Origin: CAZRKC01 sp964600665
GTDB lineage: Bacteria; Bacillota; SLNR01
NCBI GenBank assembly: GCA_964600665.1
Contig: CAZRKC010000043.1
Location: 1-15,681, forward strand
Direction: 5' to 3'
DNA: 15,681 nt
Positions within the stretch are counted from its first letter, which is position 1, and the number at the start of each line of letters is the position of its first letter. Of this stretch, positions 6,993 through 15,360 are shown piece by piece. The translations under genes and the position numbers were made by a program. The notes under the pieces were generated by a model. The model ran no database searches and was not told the DNA's origin. It was given only the letters and a program-made list of their open reading frames with translations.

Positions 6993-8861
6993 CTACGATC
7001 GTCTTTTCTTTGTCGATTGATCTTTGGATATTGGGGTATTTCTCCGAGTGTTTGTGTGTTTCTTTTCATGTTTGTTTGGCACCAGGGAGTCCGCTCCTTT
7101 ACCGATTAAATCGGTTCTTCCGGCCACGGTTAATGCTTCACGAACAGTGTCTTGATGGGTTGGGATAAAGAATTGCATCAGTGCCCGTTGATATTTCCTT
7201 TCGGTCTCAGTTCGGGGGACATAGACAGTTTCCCCAGTCATGGGATTAATACCCGTGTAATAAATGGCTGTTGAAAGCGTCCCTGGTGTGGGTGTAAAAT
7301 CCTGTACTTGTTCTGGATAATGACCCAATTTTTTAATGTATTGGGCCAAAGCAATGGCATCGTCGAGTGTACACCCTGGATGGCTTGCGATAAAATATGG
7401 AACCAAGTATTGCGGTTTCCCAAGATTCTCATTAACATGTCGGTAAAGTTTCACGAATTCGTCGAATTTTTGAATTCCCGGCTTGTTCATCTGATGGGTT
7501 ACGGCATCCACAGCATGCTCTGGGGCGACTTTTAATTGACCACTAATATGATACGAGCAGAGATTGTCGATATAGCGGCTTTTTGAATCGGCCATCAGCA
7601 AGTCATAACGAATCCCCGATCGTATGAACACTTTCTTTACCCCAGGAATTGCTCGCGCTTTTTCTAATAGAGAAATGGAAGGCCCATGATCCGTGTCAAG
7701 TTGGGGGCAAATATTTGGATATAAACATGAAGATCGACTGCACGCGCGTTGACCAGGCGGGGATACGCTACAGCCAAGTTGATACATATTTGCAGTTGGG
7801 CCGCCAACATCGTGAATGACGCCTTTGAAATCATTAAATTTTGTCAATGTATAAATTTCTTTAAGGATAGAATCTTCACTGCGACTTTGGATGATGGCAC
7901 CCTGATGAAAGTGGATTGCGCAGAATGCACATCCACCGAAACACCCGCGGTGTGTGGTTATGCTGAACTTGACTTCTTGGAGTGCTGGCACGCCGCCTTG
8001 CGCATCATATTGTGGATGCCACTCCCGGACATATGGTAATGCATAGACTCGGTCCAATTCGGCTGTCGTAAGGGGTTTTGCGGGTGGGTTTTGAATCACA
8101 AACGCATTATCATGATATTGTGCAATCGCCTTGCCTAAAAACGGATCATTCTCTTCTGTCTGGCGTCGGAAGGCGTTAGCATATTTTTTCTTGTCTTGAG
8201 AAACCTCTTCGAAACCAGGGATAATAAAGTAATCAACCAAGTGATCGAGTTGTTTTGCTTTATAGCAAATGCCCGGCAGTTTGCGAATGGTCTCTTCAGA
8301 CTCGTTATCACGCAATAATCGTGCAAGGTGAATCATTTGGGTTTCTGCCATCCCATAAATAAGGTAATCCGCTTTGGCATCAATCAAGATAGAACGGCGT
8401 ACTTTATCATCCCAATAGTCATAATGGGCTAGCCGACGCATACTAGCTTCAATCCCGCCAATAATAACCTGAACCCCTTTGTAAGCTTCTTTAGCTCTCG
8501 ATGAGTATGCAATGGTGGCACGATCAGGTCGTTTTCCCATAACCCCACCAGGAGCATACTCGTCTTCTCTCCGCCGCTTCTTCGAAGCTGTGTAATGATT
8601 TACCATCGAATCTAGGTTACCAGCAGTAATTAAGAATGCAAGGTTAGGACGACCAAGTTTCCTGAAGTCATCAATTGAGCGCCAATCAGGTTGAGATATG
8701 ATACCAACTCGATAGCCTTCCTCAGTCAGGAGCCGACTGATGATGGCCGCTCCAAAACTAGGGTGATCGACATACGCATCCCCTGTTATTACGATGAAGT
8801 CCAATGAGTCCCAACCCAAAGCTGATACATCATCTTGGCAAACTGGTAAAAACGAATTCAT
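6993..8861 (-). CDS. ygiQ: YgiQ-family radical SAM protein (UPF0313)
   Basis: A 622-residue protein with the family layout: an N-terminal cobalamin-binding-like fold opening FLPVCQDDVSALGWDSLDF, then the radical-SAM cysteine motif C307-FGG-C311-AF-C314 in THRGCFGGCAFCAIHFHQG, then the second cysteine cluster RACSRSSCLYPNIC (about 372-385). A C-terminal DUF3362-type segment with VQDFTPTPGT ends in a lysine/arginine-rich tail. The CX3CX2C motif binds the 4Fe-4S cluster that cleaves S-adenosylmethionine. The substrate is not established for this family, although the gene is widespread and conserved. AGGGGG precedes the ATG at 8861 by about eight bases. It lies 61 bases downstream of rodZ on the same strand, so the two may share a transcript with a hairpin (8884-8908) between them. 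It is convergent with the exporter operon. Confidence 0.95.
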   Translation of the reverse strand: MNSFLPVCQDDVSALGWDSLDFIVITGDAYVDHPSFGAAIISRLLTEEGYRVGIISQPDWRSIDDFRKLGRPNLAFLITAGNLDSMVNHYTASKKRRREDEYAPGGVMGKRPDRATIAYSSRAKEAYKGVQVIIGGIEASMRRLAHYDYWDDKVRRSILIDAKADYLIYGMAETQMIHLARLLRDNESEETIRKLPGICYKAKQLDHLVDYFIIPGFEEVSQDKKKYANAFRRQTEENDPFLGKAIAQYHDNAFVIQNPPAKPLTTAELDRVYALPYVREWHPQYDAQGGVPALQEVKFSITTHRGCFGGCAFCAIHFHQGAIIQSRSEDSILKEIYTLTKFNDFKGVIHDVGGPTANMYQLGCSVSPPGQRACSRSSCLYPNICPQLDTDHGPSISLLEKARAIPGVKKVFIRSGIRYDLLMADSKSRYIDNLCSYHISGQLKVAPEHAVDAVTHQMNKPGIQKFDEFVKLYRHVNENLGKPQYLVPYFIASHPGCTLDDAIALAQYIKKLGHYPEQVQDFTPTPGTLSTAIYYTGINPMTGETVYVPRTETERKYQRALMQFFIPTHQDTVREALTVAGRTDLIGKGADSLVPNKHEKKHTNTRRNTPISKDQSTKKRRS

Positions 8862-8883
8862 CCGAATTTCCCCCTATAATTCT

Positions 8884-8908
8884 GAAGCCGACCCACAGGA
8901 TCGGCTTC
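8884..8908 (-). terminator. stable hairpin between rodZ and ygiQ, possible partial terminator
   Basis: An 11-bp stem (GAAGCCGATCC pairing with GGGTCGGCTTC, with one G-T pair) closes a 3-base loop. It lies 15 bases after the rodZ stop. No run of T follows on either strand, so full termination is uncertain. It may instead act as an RNA-stability or attenuation element between the two genes. Confidence 0.45.
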
Positions 8909-8922
8909 TGTTTCCCATGGCA

Positions 8923-9783
8923 CTATTCTTGTACAGCTACAAAATAATAGTCTTTGACCCCACCGTTGAATCCAGTGACCTCAAGCAGTTTTTCATGGAC
9001 AAAGATTTGTATCCCGCCTGAATTACCTGCACGAATGACAAGGGACGTACTTGCCTCATAGCTGATTTCATCCCCAGATCTCATTGTAAAAGAAGTCGGT
9101 ACATTGTCATCGATCTTAACACGTACCCAGCAGCGAGCATCGGCTGTGAGTTTAACAACAATATTCGAATGAGCGATGGATATATCTGATCGGGAACGAG
9201 TATCGGTTGTAATATTAACTATGGGTTGAACGGGTTCTGGCTCCTCAGGCTCTTCATCAACGGGTGTGTCAATTGGATCTTCCTGATTCGGCACATCTGG
9301 GAGATTTGCCACAATTAAATTGTTGTACGTATAATACATTGAAAAAACAATCAGTATCATGATCAAGATGTTTCGGAGCCACCTGAGTATTGGGATCCCG
9401 TCAACAGGCTTCATGCCACCGCCAGATGCAGGAGTCTGCCTTGAAGGAACTTTCAGTTTTTCTGGATGATTGCTATATTCAGCAGCAAATGGTGCGTGAG
9501 CCGGTTTTACTGTACTGGATTCTTTTTCATTCATGTCCTTGCGGATTAAGTAATCCGAATACTCTGATGTCAGTGCATCATTGTCGAGCCCAAGGAATCG
9601 AGCATAGGTTTTTAAGAATCCCTTCCGGTAAACTTCTCCCGGTATCTTCTCGAAAAAACCGTCTTCTAAGGCGGACAAGTATTTACTCCGTATTTTCGTC
9701 TCGTTTACAACATCTTCGATCGTCAAACCCAGTGCAATTCTTTGATTTTTGAGCTCAAGCCCAATTTTCTCTTCAATGTTCAC
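8923..9783 (-). CDS. rodZ: RodZ-like cell-shape protein (HTH-TM-DUF4115)
   Basis: A 286-residue single-pass membrane protein. Residues 1-70 are a HTH_25 domain (LKNQRIALGLTIEDVVNETK then IRSKYLSALEDG), the cytoplasmic MreB-binding module of RodZ. A variable linker leads to one membrane span (about 133-155). Next come an acidic, proline-rich external linker (about 161-188, DEEPEEPEPVQP) and a C-terminal DUF4115 beta domain (about 206-275, containing RCWVRVKIDD). RodZ links MreB filaments to the elongation machinery in rod-shaped bacteria. The start is GTG 9783 with GGGAGG seven bases upstream. It is the first gene of a possible rodZ-ygiQ unit. In Bacillota rodZ (ymfM) usually sits near pgsA and protease genes, so this location beside ygiQ is a little unusual. 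Confidence 0.88.
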   Translation of the reverse strand: MNIEEKIGLELKNQRIALGLTIEDVVNETKIRSKYLSALEDGFFEKIPGEVYRKGFLKTYARFLGLDNDALTSEYSDYLIRKDMNEKESSTVKPAHAPFAAEYSNHPEKLKVPSRQTPASGGGMKPVDGIPILRWLRNILIMILIVFSMYYTYNNLIVANLPDVPNQEDPIDTPVDEEPEEPEPVQPIVNITTDTRSRSDISIAHSNIVVKLTADARCWVRVKIDDNVPTSFTMRSGDEISYEASTSLVIRAGNSGGIQIFVHEKLLEVTGFNGGVKDYYFVAVQE

Positions 9784-10410
9784 TCGCCCACCTCCCTTGC
9801 ATCATTGTTTCAATGAAGATAATTTCGTCAAATGAATTCAATTACCTTCAACAACCCAAAAATCAAGCACGACGTGACCGCATCATGGTTTTTGCTAAAG
9901 AGGCAGCGACAAGCGTGACATCCTAAATCCCCGGCAATTTCCTCGATGCATGAGATCACCCGACAAGGCTTAACATGGCTGTTGAAATTTCAATCGATTT
10001 AATACCTCATAATTCCCCCAGCTGCTATACGACAATTTCAGTATTACTCGTATTCGACGCACTCAAACTCCATGGAACACAAGTCAGGGTATCTATACAA
10101 TTCTTCCTATCCCTGAATCACGGATGCAGGTAATGATGACGAAGATTTTTCCGTTGACAGGCGCAGGCCTAAACCACAAAATGGACACATCTTCAACGCG
10201 CAATGTATCCATCTTGCATAAACAATTCCCAGCCATAGTCACCTGCTCAGTGCCGGAAAATCATTCGCACCAGGTGCAGGTTCAACTTTTTGGATATCCA
10301 TACCAGTTGCTAAATATGAAACGACGTATCTCGCGATTTCTATCTTCATGACGGGAAAATTTCAATCATTGTCGGGTGGTTATCAACTTGAATCAAATCT
10401 AAGTATCGGG
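9784..10410. other. gene-poor stretch with broken minus-strand frames
   Basis: No intact gene is supported. Minus-strand open stretches occur in different frames: one at about 9828-9995 (containing VISCIEEIAGDLGC and LIFGLLKVIEFI before a TGA), and the set at 10093-10349 listed separately. The promoter of rodZ should lie in the lower part. TTGACG near 9825-9830 is a possible -35, but no good -10 follows at 17 bases. Confidence 0.4.
10093..10349 (-). pseudogene. possible frameshifted remnant of an unknown gene
   Basis: From ATG 10349 a 36-codon frame reads MKIEIARYVVSYLATGMDIQ then KVEPAPGANDF. A second frame, overlapping the first near 10245-10260, continues SGTEQVTMAGNCLCKMD and ends at TAG 10093-10095. 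Joined by one frameshift they give an uninterrupted stretch of about 85 residues. There is no ribosome site at 10349, and the opposite strand is also open over part of this region, so this may be chance. I do not recognise the family. Confidence 0.22.
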
Positions 10411-11319
10411 TCACTTGTCTCCTGGCATACGCACACCCAAACTTGATAAAATTGAAACTGGCATGGAGAAACGGGCTGTTTTCAGAGGATCTACAACCTG
10501 ACATACTTCAAGATGACCCGCGATGCTCATTAACATACCAGCATCTTCATTCGAAACTTGATTAATCTTTGTCAGGATATCAGCCATTTGGCGAGTGGCC
10601 ATGTCGGCTGCCTGATCCAATGTTTGGGCAGATGCAATGGCATACCATTTATCTGGAGTTTTCAGAAGCGGCAGTGGATAATGAGCTTGCTTGATCAACT
10701 GGAGTTTCACATCGACTTCTCCTGTAATTTCGACGCCACATATCAATACCTCGCCATCACCCATGAGAGCATGGAGATCTCCCATCGCAAGCATTGCTCC
10801 GGTAACTGCGACTGGTAAATAAATTGTGGAACCTTCCTTGATCATACGACAGTCAAGATTCCCACCATGGGGGCCTGGCGTACCACAAGGCACATCGTCG
10901 GACGCAGGAGCTGTTCCGATGACACCAATCATAGGGTCGATTGGCAATTTTATTGTTTCTGAAAATATTGCCATCCTATCTTTGATTGGAATTAATTTTG
11001 TTGATGATGTTTTAAATCGGTCACCCAGAACCCCCATCTCAGGGACGGTGACCATGACACCTTGATTCCTTACTCGAATCGAAAGAATATGCACAGCCAA
11101 AATGTCACCAGGAGTAGCGCCTTTCACTGCAACAGGCCCTGTGGCTGGATTGATACGATCCCATCCTATCTTTTCAAAACGATCTCCCGGTCTTAAAATC
11201 TGACTGCCAAAGCAATCATCTGTCTCAAATGTCAAGACATCACCCTCGTTAACCTCCAAAACAGCCGGATGCTGAGGCGCCATCGAATATATCACTTTAT
11301 CTCGAAGAACGCGGTGCAA
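10411..11319 (-). CDS. acetamidase/formamidase family protein
   Basis: From the TTG at 11319 the product is 302 residues, the usual length. The family cuts short amides (formamide, acetamide) to the acid and ammonia in the cytoplasm. Family marks are DVLTFETDDCFG near the N-terminus, the block ATGPVAVKGATPGDILAVHI, the glycine-rich IGTAPASDDVPCGTPGPHGG, then GNLDCRMI and MGDLHALMGDGE with the metal-binding Asp/His pair. Start choice: TTG 11319 has GAGGGGAG eight bases upstream and puts HRVLRDKVIYSM at the N-terminus as in homologues. The ATG at 11337 would add six residues but has no ribosome site. It is last in a three-gene operon, 27 bases after the CE4-like gene, where it could release ammonia from the product of that enzyme. 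The physiological substrate is unknown. Confidence 0.92.
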   Translation of the reverse strand: MHRVLRDKVIYSMAPQHPAVLEVNEGDVLTFETDDCFGSQILRPGDRFEKIGWDRINPATGPVAVKGATPGDILAVHILSIRVRNQGVMVTVPEMGVLGDRFKTSSTKLIPIKDRMAIFSETIKLPIDPMIGVIGTAPASDDVPCGTPGPHGGNLDCRMIKEGSTIYLPVAVTGAMLAMGDLHALMGDGEVLICGVEITGEVDVKLQLIKQAHYPLPLLKTPDKWYAIASAQTLDQAADMATRQMADILTKINQVSNEDAGMLMSIAGHLEVCQVVDPLKTARFSMPVSILSSLGVRMPGDK

Positions 11320-11346
11320 GTTCAGCACTCCCCTCATAAATTTTTA

Positions 11347-12165
11347 TCAAAATGCATTCCTAGCTAACCAATATTTTGCGATTTCATCGCATCGTGCAAA
11401 CCAGACATTGGGTTTGCTTTTCATGTATGTTAGTAGCTGATCCAGCATTTTCATGCGATGGTAACGACCTATCACCTGTGGATGCATGGTCAAGTTGAAA
11501 CATCCCTGGTTCTCATAGTACCCATCAAATTCATCTTTCCAGATTTGGTATACCTTCGCTGGATCCGCTAATCCGACGCGATACTTTGGATTAAAATTAA
11601 ACATAAAATGGGGCGCATCGTCGAGAATCCATTCAACCGGTATTTCCACCAAGGGGGTGTCACTATTTGCAATATTCACAAGATACGGTTTTTCGTCTGC
11701 CATCATGCTACTATCATAAATAAAACCATATTCTGACAGGAGATTCAATGAGTGATTGCTTAGGTCCCAAGCTGGTGAGCGGTAGCCAGTAGGCTTGATA
11801 CCAACGACTTCTTGAATTGCTTTAATCCCCATTTCCAAAATTGCTTTTTCTTCTTCATATTCTTTAGTAACTGGTGTTTCATGATAATAACCGTGGTGGC
11901 CGATTTCATGACCCCGCCGATGAATTTCTCGGACAATTTCAGGATATTTCTCTACAGTATACCCGGGAACAAAAAAAGTAGCAGAAGTTTCATGTTTGTC
12001 AAGAAGATCTAGTATTCGAGGTACTGCGAGATATGCGGCATATTCACCTCGGGAAGTGGGTGTCGGTGTGGTTTCCTTTCCCCCATTGAACCAAAGTGTT
12101 TCGGCATCAAAGTCGAAACATAAAGCGACAGCGCATTGATATTTTTCAGGCCAGTTCTGATTCAT
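11347..12165 (-). CDS. CE4 polysaccharide-deacetylase-like hydrolase (HpPgdA/imidase type)
   Basis: From ATG 12165 the product is 272 residues with a NodB-type fold. Visible motifs are FDFDAE (Asp18 and Asp20), the metal site HEIGHHGYYH (His86 and His90), RSPAWD (129-134) and TMHPQ (about 226-230). There is no signal peptide or membrane anchor, so the enzyme is cytoplasmic. That argues against cell-wall deacetylation and for the HpPgdA/PuuE-like branch, whose members act on small cyclic amides or imides (allantoin, cyclic imides). Its position between an amidohydrolase and an acetamidase supports a small-molecule role. Start choice: AAAGGA lies eight bases before ATG 12165, while ATG 12174 overlaps that ribosome site. 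The 26-base gap to the upstream gene implies co-transcription. Confidence 0.88.
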   Translation of the reverse strand: MNQNWPEKYQCAVALCFDFDAETLWFNGGKETTPTPTSRGEYAAYLAVPRILDLLDKHETSATFFVPGYTVEKYPEIVREIHRRGHEIGHHGYYHETPVTKEYEEEKAILEMGIKAIQEVVGIKPTGYRSPAWDLSNHSLNLLSEYGFIYDSSMMADEKPYLVNIANSDTPLVEIPVEWILDDAPHFMFNFNPKYRVGLADPAKVYQIWKDEFDGYYENQGCFNLTMHPQVIGRYHRMKMLDQLLTYMKSKPNVWFARCDEIAKYWLARNAF

Positions 12166-12191
12166 AATCAACATCCTTTCTTTCTAGTATT

Positions 12192-13541
12192 TTATAACTT
12201 CCCGATCATGGTTTTAATATGCGGACTTTTCGATGATGCATGTTTCATAATTCGATCACAGGCTTTTTGCCCTTCACGGATAACATCAGCTTCATTAACT
12301 TTCAAAGCTTTTCGATCTCTGAGGACAAATTCTCCATTGACAATCACGCTATGCACATCCGTTTCACACACTGCATATACAACAGTACTCAATAATGCAT
12401 AGTGGGGTGTTAACCTCGGTGTATTCAGATCGATGACAACCATGTCTGCTGCTTTTCCGGGAGCTAAAGAACCTAAGTGGGCTTCTTGATGGAAAGCTTT
12501 TGCATTAGCAATCGTTGCCATCGAAAACACATCTGATGTTTGCAATGCAAGTGGATTATGATCATTCAATTTCTGCAGCATCGTGGCCAGTCGCATTTCC
12601 TCATAGAGGGAATGGTCATCGTTTTCCGCAACATAATCGGTCCCAATCCCAACATTTATTCCTGCTCGTAACATTGCAGTAACAGGAGACACATAACCAG
12701 TAAATGCATGCGTGCTGGGACAGTATATTGCGTGAATTCCGGTGTCTGCAAGGATACGAATATCCTCTTTGGTAATGAAGATGCAGTGAGCAGCAACTGT
12801 AAATGGGTTCAACCCACCGATATCGTTCATATATTGGATGGGTGTCTTCCCATACATATCATTCATAACTTTCATTTCATGCTGCGTTTGGCTTAAGTGC
12901 ATATGCATTGGTACCGAATTGGATAAGGCAAAATCTGCACATAATCGCAACGCATTGGTTGATACTGTATCCGGAGCATGGGGAGCTAAAATTGGAGTTA
13001 TCAAAGGTGATCGTTTATTCCATTTATAATAAAAATCCATAGCACGCTCCAATGATTGGGGGGATGAAAACGGACCGCCCATATCCATGATCGTTTCTCC
13101 CACAAATCCTCTGATACCAACATCCTCAATTCCTTTTGCGATGGCGTCCATAAAAAAGTAATGGTCTGCCACAGCTGTTGAGCCTGCTTTAAGTGTTTCG
13201 AGCGCGCCAAGTCGAGCTAAGTGATAGCAATCTTCCTCTGTGATACTGGTTTCGACCGGCCAAACGATATCATATAAGACATTAGCCTGGTCGTGTACAA
13301 TACCGCGAAAAGGAGCCATGGCGATATGTGTATGTCCATCGATTGGTCCAGGAATGATCAGTTTTCCCTCCATATCGATGATGGTGGCCCCAGGAAATGT
13401 GAGGAACTCGGGTTGCCCAGGTCCAATTGCTTTTATTGACCCGCCTTCGAATGCAACAAAGGCGCGATCCCAGATCTTATTTTCATTACCACCTGTGATA
13501 ACATGAGCATTCGTGAGGATGGTAGTGCTCAGATCGGTCAC
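12192..13541 (-). CDS. TRZ/ATZ-type metal-dependent amidohydrolase
   Basis: 449 residues, typical of the SAH/MTA deaminase, guanine deaminase and chlorohydrolase group. The TIM-barrel metal residues are in place: His70-Thr-His72 in DGHTHIAMAPF, His215 in MHMHLSQTQHE, His252 in AAHCIF and Asp302 in GIGTDYVAENDD. APHAPDT (187-193) is the conserved loop before strand 5. The usual HLxET after strand 5 is HLSQT and the usual SNN after GTD is END, so the substrate is probably not SAH or MTA. The enzyme should be cytosolic and use Zn or Fe to hydrolyse a ring C-N bond or remove an amino group. The listed GTG (13541) overlaps the ribosome site GGGAGG (13541-13546); a CTG at 13532, eight bases after that site, is the likelier true start. 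First gene of the three-hydrolase operon. Confidence 0.93.
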   Translation of the reverse strand: MTDLSTTILTNAHVITGGNENKIWDRAFVAFEGGSIKAIGPGQPEFLTFPGATIIDMEGKLIIPGPIDGHTHIAMAPFRGIVHDQANVLYDIVWPVETSITEEDCYHLARLGALETLKAGSTAVADHYFFMDAIAKGIEDVGIRGFVGETIMDMGGPFSSPQSLERAMDFYYKWNKRSPLITPILAPHAPDTVSTNALRLCADFALSNSVPMHMHLSQTQHEMKVMNDMYGKTPIQYMNDIGGLNPFTVAAHCIFITKEDIRILADTGIHAIYCPSTHAFTGYVSPVTAMLRAGINVGIGTDYVAENDDHSLYEEMRLATMLQKLNDHNPLALQTSDVFSMATIANAKAFHQEAHLGSLAPGKAADMVVIDLNTPRLTPHYALLSTVVYAVCETDVHSVIVNGEFVLRDRKALKVNEADVIREGQKACDRIMKHASSKSPHIKTMIGKL

Positions 13542-13589
13542 CTCCCTGTATTTAATATTTCTTCATCAGGATGACAACCCCTTCAAAAA

Positions 13590-13613
13590 AAAGGATGGGA
13601 TATCCCATCCTTT
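13590..13613 (-). terminator. perfect palindromic terminator of the YtcJ-type gene
   Basis: A perfect 24-base palindrome, arms AAAGGATGGGAT and ATCCCATCCTTT, is followed on the minus strand by further T residues, eight in the full run. It overlaps the stop codon at 13612-13614. It separates the riboswitch-controlled gene from the three-hydrolase operon, so that operon probably has its own promoter or relies on readthrough. Because the palindrome is symmetric the hairpin forms in either direction, but only the minus strand has the T-run. Confidence 0.92.
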
Positions 13614-15222
13614 ACTTTTTATAAACAACCTCTCCACCAATAATGGTGTAAACTACTTGCATATTCGCGAGATCTTCCGGCATGATTTTCCATGGGTCCC
13701 GGTCTAAAACAACAAAGTCAGCCAACAATCCCGGTATGATCCTCCCACGGATATTTTCTTCGAAGGAACTGAATGCGCCATTACTTGTAAACATTTTGAT
13801 TGCTTCAGTTACGGATATCCGCTCTTCTGGCACCCATGATGGATCAGGTGAATCGTATACTTTTCTTGTTACTGCAGCATGGATGCCGAGGATTGGATCC
13901 AGTGGTTCTACCGGACAGTCGGATCCACCAACAGCGATGATTCCTTTATTGATAATCGTTGCCCACGCGCAAGCATTCCGCATTCGATCCGGGCCGAGAC
14001 GACTTTCAAGCCAGCTTCCGTCAGTTGTCAGGAATTTGGGCTGAATATCTGCAATAATACCAAGTTCTTTTGATATTTCGAGTATTTGCGGGTTTACGAC
14101 TTCATAATGGATCACGCGATGACGTGGATCTGGACGTTGGTCAAGAGTTTGCGCCTTTTTATATGCCAGAAGCACCGATTCAATGGCAGCATCCCCAATC
14201 GCATGGATTCCAATCTGCATTCCCGCCTGATGAGCGGCCTTCACTTTATGATCGAGATTCTCTTGAGAGTGGATCAGCAGTCCTTTTTCATCTGGGCTAT
14301 CAGAGTATGGCTCCAACATCGCTGCTGTCCGCGCACCTAAAGAACCATCCTGAAACATCTTTGCCGGACCAATTCTTACTTGATGATCTCCGCTACCTGT
14401 TCTCATGCCCAAACTGTATAACTCGTGTAAAAAGCTTTCGGCAATGAGTAAGTTTGCGCGGATTCCTCCACCTTCCCCATCCCAAAGGCTGCGATATAGA
14501 TCGAGACATTTGGCAACCCCACCTGCGGCAGAGACATCATCTGTGGTGACCGAGGTGATCCCTGCTGAGACAGCTTTCAACGAAGCAAGGCGTAAAGCGC
14601 TTTTCAAATCCGCATTGCTATAGGGTGGGATAATATGTTTGATTAGACGAATTGCTTCTTCTCGAACAATACCATTCGGTTCGCCTGTTTCAGGGTCACG
14701 GTCCACACGACCACCAATCGGGTCTTCAGTGTTCACGTCGATCTTGGCAAGGGTGAGTGCCAATGAATTAAGCACAACAGCATGACCACAAATCCTTGAC
14801 ACAGCAACTGGATTGTGAGGTGCAGCTTGATCGAGATCATGCCGATTAAAATATCGCCCTTCACGGTACAGATTCTGATCCCATCCTCTGCCCAAAATCC
14901 ATTTCCCTTTTTCGATGGTTGCTGCTTTTTCACGTATTCTTTGAATGACTTGTTCAATCGAAGTGAGCCCGAATAAATCAACTTCCATAAGTGATATCCC
15001 GTAACCCAGCAAATGCAGATGGTTATCTGAGAACCCTGGCAACATCGTCATGCCATCCAGGTCAATGGTTTCGGTGTTTTGTGTCATTTGATGCAAGATT
15101 TCTTGATTGCAGCCGACAGATATGATTCGTCCTTCTCGAACAAGAACCGCTTCTGCCATTGGTTGTGATTCATCCATTGTTACGATATTCCCATTATAGT
15201 AAATTGTCTCAGTCTTTCTCAT
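13612..15222 (-). CDS. YtcJ-like amidohydrolase (amidohydrolase_3)
   Basis: 536 residues, normal for the YtcJ/NfdA/LAF3 family. Metal and catalytic residues in order: His68 and His70 in SDNHLHLLG, Lys288 in GPAKMFQDGSLGARTA (the likely carboxylated lysine), His340 in GIHAIGD, His372 in IHYEVV and Asp435 in GGSDCPVEP. The GWDQNLY block near 114-120 is also typical. Known members hydrolyse N-substituted formamides or other N-acyl or cyclic amides; most have no known substrate. There is no signal peptide, so it is cytosolic. ATG 15222 follows CAGGAGG by eight bases. It is the only full-length gene on a transcript that starts with a sigma-A promoter and a lysine riboswitch, overlaps the 41-codon leader ORF by 14 bases and ends at the terminator 13590-13613. 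Regulation by lysine points to a substrate linked to lysine metabolism, which is an inference. Confidence 0.93.
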   Translation of the reverse strand: MRKTETIYYNGNIVTMDESQPMAEAVLVREGRIISVGCNQEILHQMTQNTETIDLDGMTMLPGFSDNHLHLLGYGISLMEVDLFGLTSIEQVIQRIREKAATIEKGKWILGRGWDQNLYREGRYFNRHDLDQAAPHNPVAVSRICGHAVVLNSLALTLAKIDVNTEDPIGGRVDRDPETGEPNGIVREEAIRLIKHIIPPYSNADLKSALRLASLKAVSAGITSVTTDDVSAAGGVAKCLDLYRSLWDGEGGGIRANLLIAESFLHELYSLGMRTGSGDHQVRIGPAKMFQDGSLGARTAAMLEPYSDSPDEKGLLIHSQENLDHKVKAAHQAGMQIGIHAIGDAAIESVLLAYKKAQTLDQRPDPRHRVIHYEVVNPQILEISKELGIIADIQPKFLTTDGSWLESRLGPDRMRNACAWATIINKGIIAVGGSDCPVEPLDPILGIHAAVTRKVYDSPDPSWVPEERISVTEAIKMFTSNGAFSSFEENIRGRIIPGLLADFVVLDRDPWKIMPEDLANMQVVYTIIGGEVVYKK

Positions 15223-15334
15223 GAATTACACCTCCTGAATTTTGGTTTAAACGTAAATTCAGCAGTGTTTTCGATAAGTGCATTGAATAAATTGAACGAC
15301 CCAAATAGGTATTGAGCCGCTGTTCGCGATGCAC
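15209..15334 (-). CDS. 41-residue leader ORF between riboswitch and amidohydrolase
   Basis: Starts at GTG 15334 with AAGGAGG (15343-15349) eight bases upstream, one of the best ribosome sites in the window. It stays open for 41 codons and stops at TGA 15209-15211, overlapping the amidohydrolase start by 14 bases in another frame. The amidohydrolase ribosome site is inside it, so the two are probably translationally coupled. The product starts MHREQRLNTYLGRSIYS and is basic; I do not recognise it. Its ribosome site lies about 12 bases after the riboswitch, so the riboswitch could control ribosome access to it. It may be a regulatory leader, a small protein, or chance. Confidence 0.5.
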   Translation of the reverse strand: MHREQRLNTYLGRSIYSMHLSKTLLNLRLNQNSGGVIHEKD

Positions 15335-15360
15335 AAGTACCCCCTCCTTCTTCCCGACGC

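Noticed and set aside
10124..10351. Plus-strand 75-codon frame in the gene-poor stretch
   Set aside because: No ribosome site; it is opposite minus-strand frames that read more like protein. Neither is firm.
13542..13589. Promoter of the three-hydrolase operon (TTGTCA, 17 bases, TAAATA)
   Set aside because: The implied start site would fall on the ribosome site, and the -10 is weak, so I do not list it as a feature.
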